In this document: piece by piece, positions 14,312 through 22,724 of the stretch
Numbering within the stretch: the stretch's first letter is position 1
Layout: each line of letters begins with the position of its first letter
NCBI GenBank assembly: GCA_002348095.1
Contig: DDYT01000016.1
Coordinates: 1 to 27,709 of the forward strand
Reading direction: 5' to 3'
DNA from: Erysipelotrichaceae bacterium UBA2227
GTDB taxonomy: Bacteria; Bacillota_I; Bacilli_A; Erysipelotrichales; Erysipelotrichaceae
DNA length: 27,709 nucleotides
Notes under the pieces: model-generated
The model's database searches: none
Told to the model about the DNA's origin: nothing
Seen by the model: only the letters and a program-made list of their open reading frames with translations
Made by a program: the position numbers and the translations under genes

Positions 14312-14991
14312 ATTACTTTAGCCTCATCCGAAATAATTTTTCCGTCTTCTAAAGAGATAATGCGATCAGCATTCTGAGCTATGGTTGCATCATGAGTAAT
14401 AATCAAAACCGTCTGTTTATACTTTCGGTTTAAAAGTCTGAACAGACTGATAATTTCCGAACTGTTTTTCCTGTCAAGATTCCCGGTTGGCTCATCCGCC
14501 AATACCAGGGCTGGCTGATTGATTAAAGCACGCGCAATTGATACCCGTTGCTGTTGCCCGCCGGAAAGCTGATTTGGTAAGTGCAACAAGCGATTGGAAA
14601 TAGCCAGTGTAGCCACCAGATCATCGAAATGATGCTGCGAGGGACGTTGTCGGTCCAGTAACGCCGGTAACATGATATTTTCCTGAACATCCAAAATCGG
14701 AATCAGGTTATAAAACTGATAAATCAGTCCTAAATGTCTCCTTCTGAAAATGGCCAACTTTGACTCATTTAGTGCATAGATATCTGTTTGATTCACAAAC
14801 ACTTTTCCTGATGTCGGTCGGTCTACCCCGCCAAGAATGTGTAACAGTGTGGACTTCCCAGAACCGGAAGGTCCGACAATTGCAACAAATTCTCCTTGTT
14901 CTACACTGAATGAAACATCATTGAGAGCAATGACTTGTGCTTCTTTTGCACCATATATTTTCGAACAATTTTCAACTCTTAGAATTTCCAT
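14308..14991 (-). CDS. MacB/LolD-type ABC transporter ATPase
   Basis: A 227-residue ATPase with Walker A GPSGSGKST (40-48), the Q-loop region IYQFYNLIPILDVQENIMLP, signature LSGGQQQRVSIARAL, Walker B LVLADEPTGNLD and a switch-His segment IITHD. The combination of DEPTGNLD and YNLIP is typical of ATPases that partner FtsX-like permeases. I chose the ATG at 14989-14991 because GAGGAG lies 7 nt before it. An in-frame start 33 nt further upstream has no ribosome site. It sits 54 nt after the kinase stop, with a long inverted repeat in between, and overlaps the permease by 4 nt. Confidence 0.94.
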   Translation of the reverse strand: MEILRVENCSKIYGAKEAQVIALNDVSFSVEQGEFVAIVGPSGSGKSTLLHILGGVDRPTSGKVFVNQTDIYALNESKLAIFRRRHLGLIYQFYNLIPILDVQENIMLPALLDRQRPSQHHFDDLVATLAISNRLLHLPNQLSGGQQQRVSIARALINQPALVLADEPTGNLDRKNSSEIISLFRLLNRKYKQTVLIITHDATIAQNADRIISLEDGKIISDEAKVI

Positions 14992-15024
14992 ACGTAATCT
15001 CCTCTTCACTTTAATTCTAACCAA

Positions 15025-15073
15025 AGAAAATGACGATTCGATGACTTACTGAGTGACTGAATCGTCATTTTCT
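15025..15073 (-). repeat. 15-bp inverted repeat at the kinase/ATPase junction (attenuator-like)
   Basis: The arm at 15025-15039 is the exact reverse complement of 15059-15073 (AGAAAATGACGATTC), with a 19-nt loop. It spans the kinase stop codon. On the minus strand the 3' arm runs into TTTTCTTTGG, a terminator-like U-rich tail. It would reduce transcription of the ABC genes relative to the regulator genes, or protect an RNA end. Confidence 0.7.
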
Positions 15074-16068
15074 ATTTGAAATGGTAATGTGATGGTAAAT
15101 GTAGTTTTGTTTTTTTGACTGGTTACATCAATGAAGCCATTCTGTTGTTCAATGATTTGCTTGGATAAAGATAAACCAATCCCGACAGAATCATAAAATG
15201 CATCTTTACTCCTATAAAATCTCGTGAATATCTTATGCAAATCTTCTGGCGCAATCGTGCCACCGACATTAGTGATTTGAATCTGATAACCCAGTGAACC
15301 CTTTTTTATGACAAAGCTAATCTGCTGGTTCGGCTGGCTGTGCTCGATAGCATTCTTTAAAATGTTGTTTATTGCTTCCTGAGTCCAGTTTCTGTCACAA
15401 TAGATCTTATCCGTCAGAATCTCTGTATTGATACTCGTCGATTGTATATCCATCAGAATATCCAATGAGCTTTGCGATTCCAAAGCTAATTGACTGGCAC
15501 TCACCCACTCTTTGATAAACTTAACCGTCTCCGATTCCAGTCGTGACATCTTTAGCAACGAATTGATCAGGCTTTTCATTCGGTGGAGTTGTTGTAAAGA
15601 TTGAGACATGAACAACTCTTGCTTTTGCTCGTCCAACTGCGGATTTCTCATCAGATCAAACATCATATAAAGTGAAGTCAACGGCGTTTTCAATTGATGA
15701 GATATGTCCGCAAGTGATTTGGACATAGATTCCTTATCTTGTTGTAACTGTTGATTCTGTTGGCGAATCGTTACTGTCAGCTTATAAAGTTCACTTTGAA
15801 GAATCGAAAGCTCACCTTCTATAAGATCTTCAAACGATAGTTTTGCATTTCCAAGACTCAATTCTCTCAGATATTGATTGAGTTTCTCTATCTTCTGATA
15901 TCTTAAAAAGGATAGCACAATATAAAGTGCTCCTACCAAAAGCGAATATACCAACAGGATGGTTAATACATAATTACTTTTAACAATCATGGCAAGAAAC
16001 GATAAGATCGTCAGTACGAACCAACCGATTACAAAAGTTCTTACCTCACCATTTCTCAAGAGTTTCAT
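15046..16068 (-). CDS. Sensor histidine kinase with minimal extracytoplasmic loop
   Basis: A 340-residue membrane kinase. Two helices (about 11-29 and 33-54) are separated by only about three residues. A coiled linker (about 55-115) follows, then the HisKA box ISHQLKTPLTSL with His124. The ATPase domain has the N box NNILKNAIEHS and the G box DSVGIGLSLSKQII. With almost no outside loop it resembles intramembrane-sensing kinases, which usually take their signal from a neighbouring ABC transporter. It overlaps the response regulator by 4 nt and is followed by the ATPase and permease genes. The HisKA region is not BceS-like at the H box, so I do not assign it to the Bce family. Confidence 0.92.
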   Translation of the reverse strand: MKLLRNGEVRTFVIGWFVLTILSFLAMIVKSNYVLTILLVYSLLVGALYIVLSFLRYQKIEKLNQYLRELSLGNAKLSFEDLIEGELSILQSELYKLTVTIRQQNQQLQQDKESMSKSLADISHQLKTPLTSLYMMFDLMRNPQLDEQKQELFMSQSLQQLHRMKSLINSLLKMSRLESETVKFIKEWVSASQLALESQSSLDILMDIQSTSINTEILTDKIYCDRNWTQEAINNILKNAIEHSQPNQQISFVIKKGSLGYQIQITNVGGTIAPEDLHKIFTRFYRSKDAFYDSVGIGLSLSKQIIEQQNGFIDVTSQKNKTTFTITLPFQIENDDSVTQ

Positions 16069-16736
16069 GAAATCTTATATCCCAAGCCACGTACAGTAAA
16101 GATGATTTTCGGTATCGAAGGATCGTCTTCGATTTTATCACGCAAGCGCTTGATATATACCGTTAATGTATTGTCATTAACAAAACTGCCCCCAATATCC
16201 CAAATGCTTTCCAATAGCTGATTCCGATCGAGCATTTGCCCGCGATGTGTGGCAAGAATCACCAACAGCCGATACTCCAACGCACTAAGAAATACTTCTT
16301 TCCCTGCTTTTGTAACTCGAGCAGCTTTAGTATCAATCGTTATGTCCTCAATGTGAATTAATGACTCTTCTTTCGGTTGATTACGGTTGATCACATTCTT
16401 AACTCGTAACAACAACTCTTTTAAGCGGAAAGGCTTTAAAACATAATCATCTGCACCCAGTTGTAAACCCATGACGATATTCACTTCTTCATCGGCAGCA
16501 CTTAAAAAGATAACCGGTGTGTCTGACATGGACTTTATTTTTTTGCACAGTTCATAACCAGTTCCATCGGGTAATGAAATATCTAGAATTGCAAGATCAA
16601 CATTGGCATTATTTAAGTATTCATTGGCTTGACTCACGGTGTTTATAACCGTAGCATCATATCCTTCTTGTTGTAATGAAAACTGCAATCCTAAGGCAAT
16701 CGTCGTATCATCTTCCACAATCAGTATCTTTTTCAT
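16065..16736 (-). CDS. OmpR/PhoB-family response regulator
   Basis: A 223-residue DNA-binding regulator. The receiver domain has an acidic pair at residues 9-10, phospho-acceptor Asp52 in AILDISLPDG, and Lys in the VLKPF segment near residue 101. The C-terminal winged helix (about 125-223) has ALEYRLLVILATHRGQMLDR and ends VRGLGYKI, as in OmpR/PhoB proteins. I chose the ATG at 16734-16736, which has GGAGG 5 nt upstream. A GTG 12 nt earlier lies inside that site. It is the first gene of the regulator-kinase-ATPase-permease operon and probably controls it. Confidence 0.95.
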   Translation of the reverse strand: MKKILIVEDDTTIALGLQFSLQQEGYDATVINTVSQANEYLNNANVDLAILDISLPDGTGYELCKKIKSMSDTPVIFLSAADEEVNIVMGLQLGADDYVLKPFRLKELLLRVKNVINRNQPKEESLIHIEDITIDTKAARVTKAGKEVFLSALEYRLLVILATHRGQMLDRNQLLESIWDIGGSFVNDNTLTVYIKRLRDKIEDDPSIPKIIFTVRGLGYKIS

Positions 16737-16772
16737 CTCGACCTCCACACAATTCAGAATAATCGTAAATTC

Positions 16773-16801
16773 ATTATAACAGTGATATCCGCTTTATAGA
16801 A
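16773..16801 (-). promoter_or_regulatory. Promoter of the regulator-kinase-ABC operon
   Basis: Minus strand: perfect -10 TATAAT (16773-16778) preceded by TGT (extended -10), with a weak -35 TTCTAT (16796-16801) at 17 nt. A poor -35 is common at activator-dependent promoters, so control by the encoded regulator is plausible but not shown. Confidence 0.65.
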
Positions 16802-16811
16802 TAAAGCATAA

Positions 16812-16833
16812 ATAAAAACTCCCTTTCGGGAGT
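16812..16833 (-). terminator. Rho-independent terminator after lysS
   Basis: The stem ACTCCC/GGGAGT with a GAAA tetraloop is followed by TTTTTATT on the minus strand, 4 nt past the lysS stop. Confidence 0.9.
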
Positions 16834-16837
16834 AGAT

Positions 16838-18331
16838 TTACTGTGAACGATGACGCATATGCGGGAACAGGATAACTTCACGAATGGTTTCGGAATTGGT
16901 CAGTAACATGACGAAACGGTCGATGCCAAATCCTAAACCACCGGTCGGCGGCATACCGTATTCCAATGCTTCGACAAAATCGATATCCATTTCATTGGCT
17001 TCCTGATTCCCTAAGTCTTTCTCTTGAAGTTGTTCCTCAAAGCGCTGGCGCTGATCGATCGGGTCGTTCAGTTCACTAAAGGCATTGGCATATTCGCGAC
17101 CATCGATAAATAACTCGAACCGATCGGTGAATCGGGAATCCTTTTCATTTTTCTTCGCTAATGGTGAAATTTCGATGGGATGACCATAGACAAACGTCGG
17201 CTGAACCATCTTCTCCTCCGCAAAAGCTTCAAAGAATAAGTTGACGATATGTCCGAAACTGTGCTGATGCTTCAATACTTCGACATTGTGAGCCTTGGCC
17301 AAAGCTAATGCTTCATCGAGACTTGTCACGGCATAGAAATCGACACCCGTTGCCTCTTTGATTGCATCGACCATATGTATGCGACGATACGGTCCCTTAA
17401 GAGATATTTCCTTTTCTCCCCACTGAATTTCGGTGGTTTTCAATGTTTGGGTAGCTACAAATTCAACCAAACCTTCAATCGTATCCATCATGCCTTCCAT
17501 ATCGGAATAGGCGACATACGCCTCTACGGTCGTAAACTCCGGATTGTGTTTCGGGCTCATACCCTCATTACGGAACAATCGGCCGATTTCATATACTCCC
17601 TCAAGTCCGCCCACGATCAACCGCTTCAATGGAAGTTCGGTAGCGATACGAAGGTAAAAGTCCATATCCAGAGTATTGTGATGGGTCACAAACGGACGGG
17701 CCGCAGCACCGCCTAAAATCGGTGTCAGTACCGGAGTCTCGACTTCGATCAACCCTTTACTATCAAAGTAGTTCTGAATGGCACGAATAATTTTTGGACG
17801 TAAAATAGCGATCTCTCTGGCCTTCTCATTGGTAATCAGATCCACATACCGACGACGATAACGCTCTTCCACATCGGTCAGCCCATGAAATTTATCCGGT
17901 AACGGACGGAGTGCTTTGGTCAGATGAGTGATCTTCTCCGCTTTCACGGATAACTCTCCATGATTGGTTCTGAAAACATCCCCTTCAATACCGACCATAT
18001 CACCCAAATCCGCATCCATAAAATACTCAAACCAGAAATCACCGACAGCATCTTTGCGTACATACACCTGGATCTGCCCGTCACGGTCTAGAAGATGCAT
18101 GAATCCGGCTTTCCCCATCAGTCGCTTGGTCATGATACGACCGGCAATCTTGACACGCACATCCGTCATTTCATGGATTTCTTCTTTGCTGAATGCATCG
18201 AATCGATCGATGATGTCCTTGCTGTGATGAGTCAGCTGAAAGGCTGTTCCAAATGGGTCAATCCCTTTTTCCCGCAATGCCTCCATTTTCTGGCGGCGAA
18301 TGATTTCCTGCTCGCTTAATCCGTTGCTCAT
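16838..18331 (-). CDS. lysS: Lysyl-tRNA synthetase, class II
   Basis: A 497-residue enzyme that charges tRNA-Lys, full length for bacterial LysRS. The N-terminal OB-fold anticodon domain (about 55-170) includes VKIAGRIMTKRLMGKAGFMH. Class II motif 2 is seen as FRNEGMSPKHNPEFTTVEAY and motif 3 as GLGFGIDRFVMLLTN. The C-terminus ends with VILFPHMRHRS. Only a weak AAGTGAG site precedes the ATG. It follows dusB by 14 nt, the standard Firmicute order, and is closed by a strong terminator. No T-box leader is visible, which fits its place inside an operon. Confidence 0.98.
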   Translation of the reverse strand: MSNGLSEQEIIRRQKMEALREKGIDPFGTAFQLTHHSKDIIDRFDAFSKEEIHEMTDVRVKIAGRIMTKRLMGKAGFMHLLDRDGQIQVYVRKDAVGDFWFEYFMDADLGDMVGIEGDVFRTNHGELSVKAEKITHLTKALRPLPDKFHGLTDVEERYRRRYVDLITNEKAREIAILRPKIIRAIQNYFDSKGLIEVETPVLTPILGGAAARPFVTHHNTLDMDFYLRIATELPLKRLIVGGLEGVYEIGRLFRNEGMSPKHNPEFTTVEAYVAYSDMEGMMDTIEGLVEFVATQTLKTTEIQWGEKEISLKGPYRRIHMVDAIKEATGVDFYAVTSLDEALALAKAHNVEVLKHQHSFGHIVNLFFEAFAEEKMVQPTFVYGHPIEISPLAKKNEKDSRFTDRFELFIDGREYANAFSELNDPIDQRQRFEEQLQEKDLGNQEANEMDIDFVEALEYGMPPTGGLGFGIDRFVMLLTNSETIREVILFPHMRHRSQ

Positions 18332-18345
18332 AATTAACTCACTTT

Positions 18346-19326
18346 CTAAATCATGTCTTCGATTTCTTTTCTGTAATTCTCTATTATATTAACAAATTGT
18401 TGATAGGTCGTCATCTGTGAAAACAGATTTTTAACTTTATGGCTGCTCGGCATGCCGCTGACATACCAACTGGCATGACTGCGCATTTCACGCATCGCCA
18501 CATCCTCACCTTTTAAATCAACCAGCCGCTGCGCATGTTTCAGTGCCCAGGCAAACCGCTCGTTACGCTCAAAAGCATACTCTGCATTGCCATTCTCAAT
18601 GGCAACTAAAATTTCCTTGATCAGCCACGGATTGCCCAGTACCCCACGCGCAAGCATGATGGCATCACAACCGGTATATTTTAACATATCTAAAGCATCC
18701 TGTGGGCGGAAAATATTGCCGTTCCCAATGACCGGAATCGACACACTATCTTTAACAAGCTTGATCAAATCCAGATCGACATCACCTTGATACATCTGTG
18801 ACCGGGTCCGACCGTGAACCGCAAGGGCACTGGCACCGGCTTTCTCAAGTCCGATGGCCAACTCTTGGGCGATAATGCTGTTTTTGTCCCACCCGGTTCG
18901 TATCTTCACCGTTACCGGTTTTTTAACAGCCTTAACGATCTCTTCGACGATTTTGATGGCATGATCCGGACGTTTCAATAAGGATGCCCCACCATTGCCT
19001 TTAACGACTTTGGTAACGGGACAGCCCATATTGATATCAATGATGTCACAATCGGTGTTCTGATCCAAAAAAATTGCCCCGGCAACCATGGTATCGATAT
19101 CTTCACCAAACAGCTGAAGGGTCAAAGGATGTTCGTTGGGGTCAACCTCACACATCCGAATCGTTTTTTCATTGCCGTAAAACAATGCCTTATCAGACAC
19201 CATCTCCGTATAGATCAAACCGGCACCAAACTCCTTGGCTACCGAACGAAAAGCCAGATTACTGACACCCGCCATCGGACCGACGACGACTTGATTGGCG
19301 ATCGCTATATCACGAATGTGCCACAT
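18346..19326 (-). CDS. dusB: tRNA-dihydrouridine synthase
   Basis: An FMN-dependent enzyme that reduces uridines in tRNA to dihydrouridine. The 326 residues form a TIM barrel with VGPMAGVSNLAFR at the start, DINMGCPVTKVVKGNGGASL with catalytic Cys102, VTVKIRTGWD, AVHGRTRSQMYQG and GCDAIMLARGVLGNPWL. The helical tRNA-binding domain follows from about residue 240. I chose the ATG at 19324-19326 with AAAAGGTG about 8 nt upstream. An in-frame GTG 9 nt earlier overlaps that site. The start lies inside the end of hslO (17-nt overlap) and lysS follows 14 nt on. Confidence 0.95.
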   Translation of the reverse strand: MWHIRDIAIANQVVVGPMAGVSNLAFRSVAKEFGAGLIYTEMVSDKALFYGNEKTIRMCEVDPNEHPLTLQLFGEDIDTMVAGAIFLDQNTDCDIIDINMGCPVTKVVKGNGGASLLKRPDHAIKIVEEIVKAVKKPVTVKIRTGWDKNSIIAQELAIGLEKAGASALAVHGRTRSQMYQGDVDLDLIKLVKDSVSIPVIGNGNIFRPQDALDMLKYTGCDAIMLARGVLGNPWLIKEILVAIENGNAEYAFERNERFAWALKHAQRLVDLKGEDVAMREMRSHASWYVSGMPSSHKVKNLFSQMTTYQQFVNIIENYRKEIEDMI

Positions 19327-20200
19327 GATCCGCACCTTTTAACAGCAAAATATCTCTTAGTTCTTCTTCCGTGAATGTATAGGAAGTATTACAAAAATGA
19401 CACGTAAGTTCGCACCCGTGATCTTCATAAATCATATCCTTCAAATCGATCACTTCCAACGTTGATAACGCACTTCTCATTCTTTCCTTATTACAAGAAC
19501 ACTCAAATCTGATCGGTTGTTCATGAAGGATTTCCACATCATCGTACAAAGCCAATGCGATTTCCTTCGGCGTCATGCCCTCCTGAATCATTTGAGAAAT
19601 CGGTTTTAAATGAGCAACGACATTTTCGGTGATCCGGATATCTGCCTCATCTGCATCCGGCATCATTTGGATGATCAATGCCCCGGAAGCCAGGACGGAG
19701 GCATCCGTGTTGACCAACACACCCACACTGACAGCCGAAGGTGTCTGTTCGCTGACAAGAAAGTAATATGCCAAATCATCGCCGATTTCACCAGTCTGAA
19801 GCTCGACCGATGATGTAAAATCGGTTTTCATGTTCAAGTCTTTGACAACATTGAGCAATCCATTTCCTACCGCACGGCCCACATCCAGTTTACCGGTTTT
19901 TTCATTGGTAATATTGACATAGGGATTTCCTACAAGTCCACGAACATTCCCCTGATGATCCGCGTCAACAATCAATGTTTTCAACGGTCCGTCACCTCGG
20001 ATCGTCATGGATATCTTTTCCTGCTCGCTCTTAAGCATGCTCCCCATCAGTACTCCCGCACTTAAAAGTCTTCCTAATGCAGCGGTCGCTGTCGGGAAGG
20101 TGTCGTGACGCTGACGGGCAACTTCGACCAGTTCTGTAGTCTTACATACAAAGATTCGAATCCGTCCCTGATGAGCCAGAGCTCTTACCATCGTGTCCAT
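19310..20200 (-). CDS. hslO: Redox-regulated chaperone Hsp33
   Basis: A 296-residue cytosolic holdase that is switched on when its zinc-bound cysteines are oxidised. The C-terminal redox switch is complete, with CSC (Cys234 and Cys236) and CHFC (Cys267 and Cys270), plus an extra Cys263. The N-terminal core has MSMTIRGDGPLKTLIV-like strands and GEIGDDLAYYFLVSEQTPSA, typical of the family. AAGGAG lies 8 nt before the ATG. It starts only about 20 nt after the terminator that follows ftsH, leaving no space for a normal promoter, so it depends on read-through or on a promoter inside ftsH. Confidence 0.95.
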   Translation of the reverse strand: MDTMVRALAHQGRIRIFVCKTTELVEVARQRHDTFPTATAALGRLLSAGVLMGSMLKSEQEKISMTIRGDGPLKTLIVDADHQGNVRGLVGNPYVNITNEKTGKLDVGRAVGNGLLNVVKDLNMKTDFTSSVELQTGEIGDDLAYYFLVSEQTPSAVSVGVLVNTDASVLASGALIIQMMPDADEADIRITENVVAHLKPISQMIQEGMTPKEIALALYDDVEILHEQPIRFECSCNKERMRSALSTLEVIDLKDMIYEDHGCELTCHFCNTSYTFTEEELRDILLLKGADHVAHS

Positions 20201-20218
20201 ACATATGTCTCCTTTGTT

Positions 20219-20244
20219 TAAAACACCCCTGTGACCAGGGGTGT
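20219..20244 (-). terminator. Terminator after ftsH
   Basis: A perfect 9-bp stem ACACCCCTG/CAGGGGTGT with a 4-nt loop is followed on the minus strand by a short T run (TTTT overlapping the stem end, then AAAC). The tail is short, so partial read-through into hslO is likely. Confidence 0.75.
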
Positions 20245-20247
20245 GAA

Positions 20248-22140
20248 TTATGCTTGTGGTTCTTCTTGCTTAACTTCCTCTGATACAGCTTCTTCAACCG
20301 GAGGAACCGGGACCGGTTTGCCGTTAAGTGGTTTTCCCTCAAACAGCAACATGATTTGCTCATTTGTCAGCGTATCGTACTCAAGCAGAGCTTCCGTGAT
20401 ACGGTTCAACAAGTCCATGTTCTCCAAAATAATTCTCCGTGCAGCTTCATAACTTTCATCAATGATCCGACGGACTTCCTTATCGATTTCAAAGGCGATT
20501 TCACCGGAGTAATTCCGCTGTGCATTGTAATCGCGACCCAAGAATACGTTGCCGCCGCTCTTTTCATACTGAATCGGTCCTAAATGACTCATACCATAGA
20601 CCATGACCATATCACGTGCAATGGATGTCGCGCGTTCGATATCATTAAATGCGCCGGTCGATATTTCTTTTAGCAGGATTTCCTCGGCAACACGGCCACC
20701 CAACAGCCCGGTGATCTTCGCAGATAAATCCGTCTTTGTCATCATCATGCGTTCTTCCCGAGGAGTCATAAGATTATAGCCTCCGGCGTTTCCACGTGGG
20801 ATGATCGTCACTTTCTGAACCATGTCGGCATCTTCCAACATCAATCCGATGATGGCATGTCCGGTTTCATGGATTGCAACCAAACGGCGCTCTTTTTCTG
20901 TATATGTACGGGATTTCTTTGCCGGACCCATAATGACACGGTCTATAGCCTCATCCAAATGATGCATGCGAATCAATGTGTCATTTTCGCGTACAGCCAG
21001 GATAGCCGCTTCGTTCAATACATTTTCCAAATCGGCACCCGAGAATCCCGGTGTACGTTTAGCCAATGCATCCAAATCTGTATCATCAGCAAGCTTTTTG
21101 TTGCGGGCATGCACTTTCAAAATTGCGGTACGTCCTTTACGATCCGGCAAGCTGACCGTGATCTGACGGTCGAATCGACCCGGGCGTAACAACGCAGGGT
21201 CTAGAACGTCCGGACGGTTGGTAGCCGCAACAATGACGATACCGGAATTATCCGTAATACCATCCATCTCAACCAGTAATTGGTTCAGTGTCTGCTCACG
21301 TTCGTCATGTCCGCCACCCAGACCGGTACCGCGCTGACGTCCGACTGCATCGATTTCATCAATGAATATAATGCATGGTGCGGTTTGTTGCGCTTTCTTA
21401 AACATATCACGAACACGCGATGCGCCGACACCGACAAACATTTCTACAAAGTCGGAACCGGAAATCGAGTAGAACGGAACATCGGCTTCCCCGGCGACTG
21501 CTTTGGCCAGCAATGTTTTCCCGGTACCCGGAGCACCAACCAGCAAAACGCCTTTAGGAATACGGGCTCCCATACGGGCAAAGCGCTTCGGGTTTTTCAA
21601 GTATTCAATAAGTTCAGCCATTTCTTCTTTTTCTTCATCACAACCCGCAACATCATCAAAACGAACTTTGATATTACCTTCCAAACGGGCACGCGTCTTA
21701 CCGAATTCAAAGGCTTTGTTATTGTTGCCTGAATTCATGCGTGTCAAAAGGAAAAATGCAAACGCCCCGAACAATAAGAAAGGGACAATGTTGACCAGGG
21801 TATCTACCCAAAGGTTGCTTTCATACGGATTGATGATTTTTATGGCAACCCCATTGGCGACCAAATCTTCAATCAGCTGATTGTTTTGAATTTCGGTATT
21901 GGCAATCGTTGCCTTAAATGTGACTTCCGAAGCGCCATCTTTATATTTTCCCCGAATGTCAATAACTACATTGGAAACACTGACTTCTGCTTCCGTTATT
22001 ACATCTCTGCGAACAAGATCCATAAATTCGTTGTAATTGAGCTGTTTGATTTGATTGTTGGATGTAAACATCAACAAACTCATCATCGCAATCATAACGA
22101 TAATATATGGAAGCATGTTTAACGCTCTGTTTCTGTTCAT
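20248..22140 (-). CDS. ftsH: ATP-dependent zinc metalloprotease FtsH
   Basis: A 630-residue membrane-anchored AAA+ protease that degrades membrane and regulatory proteins. Helix 1 (about 9-27) and helix 2 (about 114-133) flank the outside domain. The AAA module has Walker A GAPGTGKT (202-209), Walker B IIFIDEID (257-264) and the second region of homology VAATNRPDVLDPALLRPGRF. The protease active site is HETGH (424-428), with Thr where Ala is usual, which keeps the HExxH zinc motif. The C-terminal tail is Pro, Glu and Val rich. A GGAGTG site precedes the ATG. It follows hpt by 20 nt, the classic tilS-hpt-ftsH cluster. Confidence 0.98.
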   Translation of the reverse strand: MNRNRALNMLPYIIVMIAMMSLLMFTSNNQIKQLNYNEFMDLVRRDVITEAEVSVSNVVIDIRGKYKDGASEVTFKATIANTEIQNNQLIEDLVANGVAIKIINPYESNLWVDTLVNIVPFLLFGAFAFFLLTRMNSGNNNKAFEFGKTRARLEGNIKVRFDDVAGCDEEKEEMAELIEYLKNPKRFARMGARIPKGVLLVGAPGTGKTLLAKAVAGEADVPFYSISGSDFVEMFVGVGASRVRDMFKKAQQTAPCIIFIDEIDAVGRQRGTGLGGGHDEREQTLNQLLVEMDGITDNSGIVIVAATNRPDVLDPALLRPGRFDRQITVSLPDRKGRTAILKVHARNKKLADDTDLDALAKRTPGFSGADLENVLNEAAILAVRENDTLIRMHHLDEAIDRVIMGPAKKSRTYTEKERRLVAIHETGHAIIGLMLEDADMVQKVTIIPRGNAGGYNLMTPREERMMMTKTDLSAKITGLLGGRVAEEILLKEISTGAFNDIERATSIARDMVMVYGMSHLGPIQYEKSGGNVFLGRDYNAQRNYSGEIAFEIDKEVRRIIDESYEAARRIILENMDLLNRITEALLEYDTLTNEQIMLLFEGKPLNGKPVPVPPVEEAVSEEVKQEEPQA

Positions 22141-22160
22141 GCTTTCACACTCCTAACGTA

Positions 22161-22697
22161 CTAATAAAATTCATCCTTTAAGACCCCTACATAGGGCAAG
22201 TTGCGATACTTTTCATCAAAATCCAATCCAAACCCGACAACAAACTCGTTAGGGATTTCAAAGCCGATATAATCGGCGGTGATTTCGATGACACGGCGGC
22301 TTGGTTTATCAAGTAAGCTGACAATCTTAACTTCGGTCGCTCCTTTATTCAAAAGCAAGCGGGTGACCTCTTTGATCGTCCGACCGGTATCGACGATATC
22401 TTCTACCAATAAAATGCGTGTTCCCTTAATAGAACGGTCCAAGTCTTTGATTATTCGGACATCTCCGATGGATTCTGTCCCTTCATAGGAAGATACATCC
22501 ATGAAATCAAACTCGATATCTAAATCGATGTGTTTGATCAGCTCGGCCAAGAATGGGACCGAACCCTTTAATACCGCAACCAGCAGAGGAACTTCTCCGA
22601 GCGTGCGATAGTCTTGACTGATCTGCGCGCCGAGTTCTTTGCATTTCGCTACGATTTGATCTTCGCTGACCAGAATTTTCTTTAAATCTTGATGCAT
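22161..22697 (-). CDS. hpt: Hypoxanthine(-guanine) phosphoribosyltransferase
   Basis: A purine-salvage enzyme that joins hypoxanthine or guanine to PRPP. The 178 residues include VPLLVAVLKGSVPFLAEL, the PRPP loop VEDIVDTGRT (98-107) and a C-terminal FVVGFGLDFDEKYRNLPYVG that closes over the base. AGGAGG lies 10 nt before the ATG. It sits 27 nt after tilS and 20 nt before ftsH, as in Bacillus and most other Firmicutes. Confidence 0.97.
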   Translation of the reverse strand: MHQDLKKILVSEDQIVAKCKELGAQISQDYRTLGEVPLLVAVLKGSVPFLAELIKHIDLDIEFDFMDVSSYEGTESIGDVRIIKDLDRSIKGTRILLVEDIVDTGRTIKEVTRLLLNKGATEVKIVSLLDKPSRRVIEITADYIGFEIPNEFVVGFGLDFDEKYRNLPYVGVLKDEFY

Positions 22698-22724
22698 GAT
22701 TGCATATCCTCCTGAAGATTGTTT

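Noticed and set aside
16065..16736. Assigning the regulator and kinase to the BceRS bacitracin family
   Set aside because: The kinase has the short loop, but its H-box (ISHQLKTPL) and the permease build differ from Bce systems. Only a general resemblance is supported.
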